33,034 bases of DNA from Methanobrevibacter sp. (GTDB taxonomy: Archaea; Methanobacteriota; Methanobacteria; Methanobacteriales; Methanobacteriaceae), in contig NZ_JAFSNZ010000003.1 in the NCBI RefSeq assembly GCF_017447225.1, forward strand, positions 1 through 33,034, in the 5' to 3' direction. This document shows positions 26,378 to 33,034 of the stretch, one piece after another. The translations under genes and the position numbers were made by a program. The notes beneath the pieces are model-generated. The model was not told the DNA's origin and made no database searches. It saw nothing but the letters and a program-made list of their open reading frames with translations. Position 1 is the stretch's first letter. Each line of letters starts with the position of its first letter.

Positions 26378-27598
26378 ATGAATAAGAGAACTATAAGCCT
26401 TTCAGGCCATATTATTGACTCATTGACATTAACTAAAACAATGGCGATAATTATGGACAAAGGCGGAGAATTTGATATATTAGAAATTGATGTTGGAAGA
26501 AAAAAATCAGATATCAGTAAAGCGAAAATTGAAGTTTCTGCTCATTCTCCCGAATTATTGGAATCTATTTTAGATGAATTGTCTGTTCTTGGTGCGTCAA
26601 TCGATGAACTTAAGGAAGTTCAGCTTGTTGCATCCACAAAAGATAAAGTTGCTCCTGAAGGTTTTTATTCTTCATCTAATCATACAACCCATATTTTCTA
26701 TAAAGGAAACTGGATTCCTGTAGAGGATATTGAAATGGACTGTCTGGTTGTTGTTGATGAGGACAAGAATCGTGCTTTTGTAAAACCAATAGCTGATGTC
26801 AAATCAGGCGATAAGATTGTTGTCGGTTTGGATGGTGTCAAGGTCACGCCTCCTCACAGGTCAAGAGATGAACAGCAGGTATTTGAATTCATGAACAGTG
26901 AAGTTTCATCCGAAAAGCCTTTAATGAACCTAATCAATGGTATTGCTAAGGAAATGAAGGAAATTAAGGCTCGCGGTGGAAAAATAGGCATAGTCGGAGG
27001 ACCGGCTATCGTTCACACGGGTTCAGGCAAATATCTCGCATCCTTGGTAAAAGACGGATATATTGATGTTATCATGGCTGGAAACGCTTTGGCCACTCAC
27101 GATATTGAATCCAATCTCTTCGGAACATCATTGGGTATTGAAGTTGAAACCGGTAAGATTGTTGCACACGGCCACACTCACCATATGAGGGCAATAAACA
27201 GAATCAACCAATCCGGTTCTATCAGGGACGCTGTTGAGGACGGAACCCTTACAGGCGGAATAATGTATGAATGTATAAAAAACGATGTTCCATTTGTTCT
27301 TGCAGGATCCATTCGTGATGACGGACCTCTTCCTGATGTCATAACAGACACTGCAGAGGCACAAAAGATAATGAGAAAATATGCTCAAGAAGTTGACATG
27401 GTAATTATGATTGCTACAATGCTTCACTCAATCGCAACAGGCAATCTACTCCCTTCAAGAGTTAAAAGTATCTGTGTGGATATCAACCCATCTACAGTTA
27501 CCAAACTGTCCGATAGGGGCAGTGCGCAGGTTGTTGGTATTGTTACAGATATCGGTACATTCCTGCCACTTCTTTACAATGCATTAAAAGATGATTAA
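26378..27598 (+). CDS. LOR/SDH-type protein (TIGR00300 family), probable archaeal ornithine cyclodeaminase
   Basis: A 406-residue cytoplasmic protein, by recognition of the TIGR00300 family, related to the C-terminal part of cyanobacterial AgrE. Members are thought to turn ornithine into proline with NAD. The N-terminal part (about 1-100) is the LOR/SDH domain ([12 protein letters not shown]). The middle and C-terminal parts carry [18 protein letters not shown] and [21 protein letters not shown], as expected for a nucleotide-binding fold. I chose ATG 26378, with GGAG at 26365-26368 nine bases upstream. An in-frame TTG at 26363 overlaps that Shine-Dalgarno and is unlikely. Its end overlaps adenine deaminase by 8 bp. 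Function is from family knowledge and was not tested here. Confidence 0.75.
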   Translation: MNKRTISLSGHIIDSLTLTKTMAIIMDKGGEFDILEIDVGRKKSDISKAKIEVSAHSPELLESILDELSVLGASIDELKEVQLVASTKDKVAPEGFYSSSNHTTHIFYKGNWIPVEDIEMDCLVVVDEDKNRAFVKPIADVKSGDKIVVGLDGVKVTPPHRSRDEQQVFEFMNSEVSSEKPLMNLINGIAKEMKEIKARGGKIGIVGGPAIVHTGSGKYLASLVKDGYIDVIMAGNALATHDIESNLFGTSLGIEVETGKIVAHGHTHHMRAINRINQSGSIRDAVEDGTLTGGIMYECIKNDVPFVLAGSIRDDGPLPDVITDTAEAQKIMRKYAQEVDMVIMIATMLHSIATGNLLPSRVKSICVDINPSTVTKLSDRGSAQVVGIVTDIGTFLPLLYNALKDD

Positions 27599-29315
27599 AA
27601 TGACATTTACAGCTTATATTTTGGATGTTTTAACTAACTCAGTTTATCCTGCAAGAATCACTGTCGAAAATGGTATTTTCAAACAGATTGTTCCAATAAT
27701 TGTCGATGGTGAAATTAAAGTCGATGTTGAAGGCCTGATGCTTCCGGGTTTCATTGATTCACATATTCATATTGAAAGCAGTATGCTCACTCCTGCACAA
27801 TTCGCAAAAATTGCTGTAAGGCACGGTACTACTTCTGTTGTATGTGACCCTCACGAAATAGCTAATGTCTGTGGAATTGAAGGAATTGAATTCATGATAG
27901 AAAATGCATCTCATGTTCCTTTGAATTTCTATTTTTCAGCGCCTTCATGTGTGCCGGCAACTTCATTTGAAACTTCCGGTGCTGTTCTGGACTCTGATGA
28001 CATTGAATTTTTACTTAAAAAGGATGAAATTGTCGCTCTTGGGGAAATGATGAATTTCCCTGGTGTTCTCAGCGGTGATGAGGAAGTTTTAAGGAAACTG
28101 GAACTGGCCAGGAAATATGATAAGCCTATTGATGGTCATGCTCCATTGCTTTCCGGTGAAGAATTGGATAAATACCTGGAACAATATATCATCACTGACC
28201 ACGAATGCAGTAATTTCCATGAAGCTATTGAGAAAAAGCAGAAAGGTATGAAAATTATGGTTCGTGACGGGTCATCTGCTAAAAATATGGAAGCTCTATT
28301 TGATTTCTCTGAACGTATTGCCCATCTGAAAAATCAGGAAAGTTTCGGAATAATACCGACCGAAGTCTTAGAAAGAAGAATTCATTCACCAATCTTTGAT
28401 TTTATTGTAAGTGATGACAAGCATCCTAACGATTTGATTAATGGTCATTTAAATAAATCAGTCAAAAAAGCAGTTGAACTGGGCATTGATGTAATCAAAG
28501 CTATTGAAATGGTAACAATCAACCCTGCTTCCCATTATAATCTGGATGCCGGAGCTATAGTAACCGGTGCAAGAGCGGATTACATAATCATAGATAACAT
28601 AATAGACTTCAATATATTGAAGACTTATGTTGCAGGAGAATGCGTTTTCGACGGGGAAAATGTGCTTTTTGACGTTCCAGAAGCAGAACTTGAAAATTCA
28701 GTCAAAGCATCTAAAACAAACGCTTCTGATTTTGATGTATTATATGATGGGGATGAATGTGAAGTCAATGTCATAGAATGCTTCAACGGTGAGTTATTAA
28801 CCCAAAAAACCACTGCAACACTGAAAGTGAAAGACGACAAAGTAATGCCTGACATTTATGATGATGTCTTAAAAATAGCTGTTGTGGAAAGATACGGCAA
28901 TAATAATATAGCTAATGCTTTTATTAAAGGATTCGGTCTTAAAAAAGGAGCTATAGCATCATCCGTTGCTCATGATTCACATAATATTATTGTAGTAGGT
29001 TATGACTCAGAAGAAATGGCCGAGGCAGCAAATGCAGTAATTGAAAATAAAGGGGGAATAGCTGTTGTAAGCGAAGACTTCAATGACTCATTGGCTCTCC
29101 CAATCGCCGGACTTATGAGCAATGAGGATGCATTTGCAGTTGCTGAAAAATTGGACGTGCTTCACAGAATGGCATCAGCTCTCGGCTGCAAGCTGGACTC
29201 ACCGTTCATGACCATGGCATTCATGGCGCTTCTGGTGATACCTTCCATAAAAATATCTGATAAAGGCCTATTTGATGGTGATAATTTCGAATTCATGGAC
29301 GTTATCATTAATTAG
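27591..29315 (+). CDS. ade: Adenine deaminase
   Basis: A 574-residue amidohydrolase that converts adenine to hypoxanthine and ammonia in purine salvage. The metal-binding motif [10 protein letters not shown] (56-65) is at the start of the barrel. Further family features include [29 protein letters not shown], the ITDHECS stretch and SDDKHPND. The C-terminal domain contains [12 protein letters not shown] and ALPIAGLMS, as in Ade. The length is normal for the family. The first ATG (27591) overlaps the LOR/SDH-family gene. The ATG at 27600, two bases after that stop, is equally plausible, so translation is coupled either way. The 3' end overlaps the convergent DUF447 gene by 4 bp. Confidence 0.93.
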   Translation: MIKMTFTAYILDVLTNSVYPARITVENGIFKQIVPIIVDGEIKVDVEGLMLPGFIDSHIHIESSMLTPAQFAKIAVRHGTTSVVCDPHEIANVCGIEGIEFMIENASHVPLNFYFSAPSCVPATSFETSGAVLDSDDIEFLLKKDEIVALGEMMNFPGVLSGDEEVLRKLELARKYDKPIDGHAPLLSGEELDKYLEQYIITDHECSNFHEAIEKKQKGMKIMVRDGSSAKNMEALFDFSERIAHLKNQESFGIIPTEVLERRIHSPIFDFIVSDDKHPNDLINGHLNKSVKKAVELGIDVIKAIEMVTINPASHYNLDAGAIVTGARADYIIIDNIIDFNILKTYVAGECVFDGENVLFDVPEAELENSVKASKTNASDFDVLYDGDECEVNVIECFNGELLTQKTTATLKVKDDKVMPDIYDDVLKIAVVERYGNNNIANAFIKGFGLKKGAIASSVAHDSHNIIVVGYDSEEMAEAANAVIENKGGIAVVSEDFNDSLALPIAGLMSNEDAFAVAEKLDVLHRMASALGCKLDSPFMTMAFMALLVIPSIKISDKGLFDGDNFEFMDVIIN

Positions 29316-29959
29316 ATTTCAAAACCTTTTTCATTTAATTTATTTTTTATATTGTCCATTGCCTCTTTATCTTTTTTGGATCCCACTTTTCTTATAACTC
29401 TAAAGGCTTCATTTAAGGAATCCAAATAATACTTTCTCTGATTATCATCAGCGATATCTATTCTTGACATATACACCAGACTTTCCAGAACATGTCCGAA
29501 AGATCTGTTGTAGACTTTCACAGGATTATTTATAATCAGTTCAACAACATCTGCCTTAATGACGATGGCTTCTGACTTTTTCTTAATCGGATCGCTTTGC
29601 TTTACAGCCTCTTTCAGGCTTGTTACTTTACATTTGAAATAACAGTCAATATCCTTAATGGAATTGTCCTTGGAAAAATCCTCATCCTGAAGATTGTCAA
29701 GCAAAGACCATGTGAAAAGAAGAGGATCCTGTGAAATATTAACGGTGAATTCCTTTTGTGAGATTATATTGTCCAGAGTTCTGCTTCCTTTAAAAATACG
29801 GCACATAACATTATCCTTTCCTCTGCAGATAACACCGATTGGTGCGGCATTGGGATTTCCCCCAGCATCTTTCGTTGTAATTATTGTTTCGTATTGCTGG
29901 CCTTTAAGCATTCCGATTTCTGATAAATCAATTGTCATTAATAATAAATTAAACTTCAT
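29312..29959 (-). CDS. DUF447-family probable flavin-binding protein
   Basis: A 215-residue archaeal protein. The N-terminal half looks like the split-barrel flavoprotein fold: [37 protein letters not shown] and [13 protein letters not shown] are the pattern expected of an FMN-binding flavin-reductase-like barrel. The C-terminal part (about 120-215) is mostly helical. No reaction has been assigned to this family as far as I know. The start at 29959 lies about 25 bp after a minus-strand TATA-like AAATATAAAAAG, consistent with a leaderless message. Met8 (29938) is an alternative start. It is divergent from the SIS-domain gene and overlaps the end of ade by 4 bp. Confidence 0.75.
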   Translation of the reverse strand: MKFNLLLMTIDLSEIGMLKGQQYETIITTKDAGGNPNAAPIGVICRGKDNVMCRIFKGSRTLDNIISQKEFTVNISQDPLLFTWSLLDNLQDEDFSKDNSIKDIDCYFKCKVTSLKEAVKQSDPIKKKSEAIVIKADVVELIINNPVKVYNRSFGHVLESLVYMSRIDIADDNQRKYYLDSLNEAFRVIRKVGSKKDKEAMDNIKNKLNEKGFEI

Positions 29960-30032
29960 TTTTAAAAAAACTTTTTATATTTAGAAAAAGAAAGTATATA
30001 CATTATTAAAAAATTAAAAGGAGTTTTTTTTC

Positions 30033-31040
30033 ATGAACTACAAAATGTATGATGAAATGATGGAACAGCCTGATTCACTTAGAAGAACTTTTGAAAGTGA
30101 ATTATCCACCATGGACGAAGTTTCCCAACTGGTCAAAAAAGCAGATAAAGTATATCTGGTCGGATGCGGCAGTTCTATTTCTACATGTTATAGTGTTAGA
30201 GATGCACTTAGAATGTCTACTTCAATGAATATAGAAGTATTTTCAGGTTATGAATTCAATTACAATAAATTTTTACAGAAAGGAGAAAATTCACTAGCAA
30301 TATTCACTTCACAATCTGGAGAAACCGCAGATACATTATCCTCTCTCAGACGTGCTAATGAATATGGCATACACACTGTTTCAATTTCCAATGAACCGGA
30401 TAGTTCAATGATAAAAGAAGCTAAAACTCCTATTGTTACAAGATGTGAAACTGAAACAGCAATTCTCGGTACAAAAACCTATGTGACCCAAATTGCATGT
30501 CTTTACCAGATACTCTTTGCAGCATCTGATTATGAAAATAAAGACCAGCTATTGGCTCAGCTAAAAGAAATTCCGGACATCATAGAAGAACTGCTTAAAA
30601 CAACAGAAGAAGACAATAAAAAATTAGCTGAAGAATTTAAAGATGAAGAAATCTTCTACTGCTTAGGAAGCGGTCCTAATTTCGGTCTTTCATTCAAATT
30701 GGCAATGACAATGCTTATGGAAGGAGCTATCAAGCATGCATGTCCACTATACTCCGCCGAGTTCAGACACGGTTTAATTGAACGTGCTGAAAAGGATGTT
30801 CCTATTATAATATTCGATTCTGACTTTGAATCTGATGAAATTACAAGAAAAGCAATTGAATTTTCCAAAAATCTCGAGCTTAAAACTATCATATATAATT
30901 TAAGCGATTATGCTGATGTGGATAAATTACTGTCTCCGTTAGTCTATGTAGTTCCACTGGAATGGTTTGTCTACTACTTGGCACATTTCAACGGTGAAGA
31001 TCCAGGTGCTACAAGACACATCGGTAAGGTCAGATACTGA
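30033..31040 (+). CDS. SIS-domain sugar-phosphate isomerase/deaminase
   Basis: A 335-residue cytoplasmic protein with two SIS domains and no glutaminase domain. The first has [14 protein letters not shown] (about 41-54) and [13 protein letters not shown] (about 90-102), the phosphate-binding serine loops seen in GlmS. The second has [17 protein letters not shown] and EFRHGLIE (about 244-251). The C-terminal stretch [15 protein letters not shown] is typical of GlmS-like isomerase halves. It may be a glucosamine-6-phosphate deaminase or related aminosugar enzyme, or a deglycase. AAAGGAG lies nine bases before the ATG, and GTATATAC near 29996 is a likely TATA box. A good terminator follows. Confidence 0.8.
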   Translation: MNYKMYDEMMEQPDSLRRTFESELSTMDEVSQLVKKADKVYLVGCGSSISTCYSVRDALRMSTSMNIEVFSGYEFNYNKFLQKGENSLAIFTSQSGETADTLSSLRRANEYGIHTVSISNEPDSSMIKEAKTPIVTRCETETAILGTKTYVTQIACLYQILFAASDYENKDQLLAQLKEIPDIIEELLKTTEEDNKKLAEEFKDEEIFYCLGSGPNFGLSFKLAMTMLMEGAIKHACPLYSAEFRHGLIERAEKDVPIIIFDSDFESDEITRKAIEFSKNLELKTIIYNLSDYADVDKLLSPLVYVVPLEWFVYYLAHFNGEDPGATRHIGKVRY

Positions 31041-31045
31041 TTTTA

Positions 31046-31080
31046 AAGTAGATTCAATTCTACTTCTTTTTTTATTTTTA
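31046..31080 (+). terminator. Terminator of the SIS-domain gene
   Basis: AAGTAGA (31046-31052) pairs with TCTACTT (31059-31065) around a six-base loop, followed by C, a run of eight T, then ATTTTTA. The stem is the same as in the gfcR terminator. Confidence 0.7.
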
Positions 31081-31139
31081 ATCATGTTAAAAGAATGTTT
31101 AATGTGGTTAGTAAAGATTTTGAATAATAAATGAGTTAT

Positions 31140-31176
31140 AAAAAAAGAAATTAAAACAGTAGATTTACTCTACTGT
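31140..31176 (-). terminator. Terminator of the Hsp20 gene, stop codon in the hairpin loop
   Basis: CAGTAGA (31158-31164) pairs with TCTACTG (31170-31176), and the TAA stop (31165-31167 on the complement) is in the loop. On the minus strand T-rich sequence follows, with the run of A at 31140-31147 read as T. Confidence 0.6.
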
Positions 31177-31758
31177 CACTTTATGTTTTGGTATAATTAA
31201 TTTTGGAATAGTTATTAAAATTACTCCGGTGCTGTATTTTGCTTTGATTTTTTCCACTTCAATGCTGTTTTCAAATCTTACAGTTTTGGAGCATCTTCCT
31301 GTAGTTAACTCGGATGCGATGATTTTAGCATCTTCAACGTCTTCTAATTCTTCAACAAATGGTTTGAATGTAGCGGTGATTACAATGTCATTGTCACCAG
31401 CTTCGATTTCAACTTCATCTTTTGAAAGACCAGGAACTGCAACTTTCAAGTAGTAAATGTCGTCAGCTTCAACTAAATCCACAGCCAAATTGCTTACTGT
31501 AGCGTTTTTGTATTCGTTGATTTTATCATCAGCGTATTTTTGCATGTTTTTGAGGTTTTCTTTTAACTCATCAATGGTTGTGTTTAAGTCGTTGACGAAT
31601 TTTTCAGAATAAACTTTACCTTTTTCTTTTCTTTCTTCGTATTTCTCTTTTTGTTCGTTGATTTTTTCATCTACTTTTTCTTCAGCTTTTTCCTTTTTTT
31701 CATGGATTTTTTCTCTTCTTTCATTCATTTTTGTTTCAAGAATGTCTTCTTCTACCAT
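31165..31758 (-). CDS. Small heat shock protein (Hsp20) with charged coiled-coil N-terminus
   Basis: An ATP-independent chaperone of 197 residues that holds unfolding proteins in the cytoplasm. The alpha-crystallin domain covers about 92-190, with DIYYLKVAVPGLSKDEVEIEA near its start and the hallmark GVILITIPK near its end. The tail IPKLIIPKH carries the I-x-I type motif used for oligomer assembly. The first 60 or so residues are almost all Glu, Lys and Arg in heptad-like order (KKEKAEEKVDEKINEQKEK), longer and more charged than the usual N-terminal arm. I place the start at ATG 31758, eight bases after AAGGAG. A GTG at 31767 overlaps the Shine-Dalgarno and is unlikely. TTTATATATTT near 31817-31828 is a likely TATA box. 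Confidence 0.9.
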   Translation of the reverse strand: MVEEDILETKMNERREKIHEKKEKAEEKVDEKINEQKEKYEERKEKGKVYSEKFVNDLNTTIDELKENLKNMQKYADDKINEYKNATVSNLAVDLVEADDIYYLKVAVPGLSKDEVEIEAGDNDIVITATFKPFVEELEDVEDAKIIASELTTGRCSKTVRFENSIEVEKIKAKYSTGVILITIPKLIIPKHKVTVE

Positions 31759-31834
31759 CTTTTTCACTCCTTATATACTTAATTTCCTATATGTTTGATT
31801 AATTAATTATCAGTTCAAATATATAAATATTACC

Positions 31835-32866
31835 TTAATAATAATCTAATTCCTCTTCATCCACTTCCTGCGGGGTCCTGTCTATCTTTTCAATGCCGTC
31901 AATAATCTCATTAATCTTGTCTATTCCGTCACCGTCAAGCGCTGAGATGAACAATGTATTTTCCGGATTGTCTACGAACTGATTGATATAGTCTTCATCC
32001 TGTTCAATATCCATTTTGTTGAAGAGATAAATTATCGGTATTTCACCAAATATCTTTTCAATCTGTTTTAAAAGATTATATTGGCTTTCCAGGTGGAAAC
32101 CGCAGGTTTCAGATCCGTCAAAAATAAATAATATTGCATCAGCCAAATGTTCCAGTGCAACTATAGCGTTCATTTCAATATCATTCATTTCAAGAACAGG
32201 CCTGTCCAGCAATCCTGGCGTATCAATGAACTGTATGCTTTTCCAGTGTCTTTCGGTATGACCTATCTGAATTCCCTTTGTTGTGAATGGATAATTTGCA
32301 ACTTGAGGGTCCGCACCGCTGATTTGTCTTAGCAATGTTGATTTTCCCACATTAGGAAAACCTGCAATAACGATTGTTGTTGCATCAAAGTCAATTGTCG
32401 GCATGTTTCTGAGGCTGGCTTTGGCGAAGTCCAGAAAGTCCAGATCCTTTTCGATTTTATTTACAACGGACGCAATCCTTCCATATGCTTCCCTTTGGAT
32501 GGAACTTGCCTTTTCGGAAGGATTTCTTTTAAATTTGTTTGAATATTCCCTTTCAAGCTGGGCTAAAATTCCGTAAGCCCAGTTAAGCGCACCCAATGCC
32601 TGTTTCATGGAGTCCACACCTACAGTTATGTCAATGTAATCCTGATAAAATGGATGAAGTTCTTCAATTTCCGGAACTGCATCAAGAATTGATTTTAACT
32701 TGTCTTTCATTACCTGACATGCAGTAACAACTCTTCTTTCTTCAATTTTTTTACCCTTTAAATGTTTAGGGATTTTTTGTGTTCTTAATAAATCAGCCGC
32801 TTTTTTTCCTCTGCTGAATCCCTTGTCTAAAATTTCATCGGGGGTTGGTATCGTTGGTATCATCAT
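31835..32866 (-). CDS. NOG1-type GTP-binding protein
   Basis: A 343-residue GTPase of the OBG/NOG1 group, expected to act in large ribosomal subunit assembly. A helical N-terminal domain (about 1-155) comes first, with TVGVDSMKQALGALNWAYG typical of NOG1. The G domain then has G1 GFPNVGKST (169-177), G2 FTTKG (194-198), G3 DTPG (215-218), G4 NKMD (283-286) and G5 SAL (308-310). It ends in an acidic tail (EVDEEELDYY). All GTP-binding motifs are intact. It is transcribed alone, with about 75 bp separating it from the Hsp20 start. It shares no operon with other ribosome genes in this window. Confidence 0.9.
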   Translation of the reverse strand: MMIPTIPTPDEILDKGFSRGKKAADLLRTQKIPKHLKGKKIEERRVVTACQVMKDKLKSILDAVPEIEELHPFYQDYIDITVGVDSMKQALGALNWAYGILAQLEREYSNKFKRNPSEKASSIQREAYGRIASVVNKIEKDLDFLDFAKASLRNMPTIDFDATTIVIAGFPNVGKSTLLRQISGADPQVANYPFTTKGIQIGHTERHWKSIQFIDTPGLLDRPVLEMNDIEMNAIVALEHLADAILFIFDGSETCGFHLESQYNLLKQIEKIFGEIPIIYLFNKMDIEQDEDYINQFVDNPENTLFISALDGDGIDKINEIIDGIEKIDRTPQEVDEEELDYY

Positions 32867-32999
32867 TTATATCACTTTAAATTATCAGTTTTTCTCTCAA
32901 CCTTTCTATACTATAGTTTAGATTTGGCAGGTTAATTAAATTTGTGGATAAGGTTGTGATATTTCAGTAGGTATTAACTTTTTTACATGTTTACCTTAC

Positions 33000-33025
33000 G
33001 GAACCGATCGGCGAGGGTCGGTTCC
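33000..33025. repeat. GC-rich hairpin at the window end
   Basis: GGAACCGA (33000-33007) and TCGGTTCC (33018-33025) form a perfect 8-bp stem around a ten-base G-rich loop. Such a GC-rich stem stands out in AT-rich intergenic DNA, about 135 bp upstream of the NOG1 start. It may be part of a structured RNA, a terminator of a gene beyond the window, or a binding site. The remaining intergenic sequence (32867-32999) shows nothing else I can name. Confidence 0.4.
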
Positions 33026-33034
33026 TCTATATAG

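Noticed and set aside
33000-33034. End of a tRNA gene
   Set aside because: The stem is GC-rich, but no T-arm GGTTCRA pattern, anticodon arm or CCA end can be fitted in the visible bases.

Overview
The window joins DNA from two unrelated organisms. Positions 1-4238 are relatively GC-rich and carry two Bacteroidetes-type genes (Prevotella-like by protein style): an AraC-family regulator and a leucyl-tRNA synthetase. From 4239 onward the DNA is AT-rich and reads as a methanogenic archaeon of the Methanobrevibacter type. The reasons are large Asn/Ser-rich adhesin-like proteins, a coenzyme F430 synthase homologue, archaeal aIF5A, a pyruvoyl-type arginine decarboxylase, a GfcR-like regulator, an NADP phosphatase/NAD kinase fusion, and TATA-box promoters. 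Both genes at 4238/4239 are cut at the same base: leuS loses its start and HIGH motif, and the adhesin loses its signal peptide. The simplest reading is a chimeric contig. The open frame that appears to run through the join (3639-9650) is antisense leuS fused to the adhesin, not one gene.

Layout. 1-399: upstream region of the AraC gene. 400-1254: AraC-type regulator (+). 1264-1291: perfect 28-bp palindrome between convergent genes. 1299-4238: truncated leuS (-), with an inserted DUF559-like nuclease-fold segment. 4239-9650: adhesin-like protein 1 (+), N-terminally truncated. 9718-10800: M48 metalloprotease with three zinc ribbons. 10832-11728: TDT/TehA-like membrane transporter. 12032-14959: adhesin-like protein 2, whose C-terminal four-repeat module matches that of adhesin 1. 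14987-16933 (-): Kef-type antiporter with RCK domains. 17035-19498 (-): gfcR, a Gfo/Idh/MocA dehydrogenase and hemC. 19654-23359 (-): cfbE, NADP phosphatase/NAD kinase and pdaD. 23398-25947 (+): small membrane protein, aIF5A, agmatinase and a NapH-like membrane ferredoxin. 25950-26222 (-): winged-helix regulator. 26378-29315 (+): LOR/SDH-family protein (probable ornithine cyclodeaminase) and adenine deaminase. 29312-29959 (-): DUF447 flavoprotein. 30033-31040 (+): SIS-domain sugar-phosphate enzyme. 31165-31758 (-): Hsp20. 31835-32866 (-): NOG1-type GTPase. A GC-rich hairpin lies at 33000-33025.

How the genes fit together. pdaD (arginine to agmatine) and speB (agmatine to putrescine) flank aIF5A, whose hypusine is made from a polyamine, so polyamine supply and its main translational user sit together. 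hemC (early tetrapyrrole synthesis) and cfbE (late F430 synthesis) are near neighbours, consistent with methanogenesis cofactor supply. The two adhesins are probably cell-surface proteins. Several archaeal genes end in hairpins that overlap the stop codon and lead into T-tracts, and palindromes in three promoter regions are candidate operators. The most unusual item in the bacterial part is the nuclease-like insertion in LeuS. No rRNA, tRNA, CRISPR array or insertion sequence was recognised.
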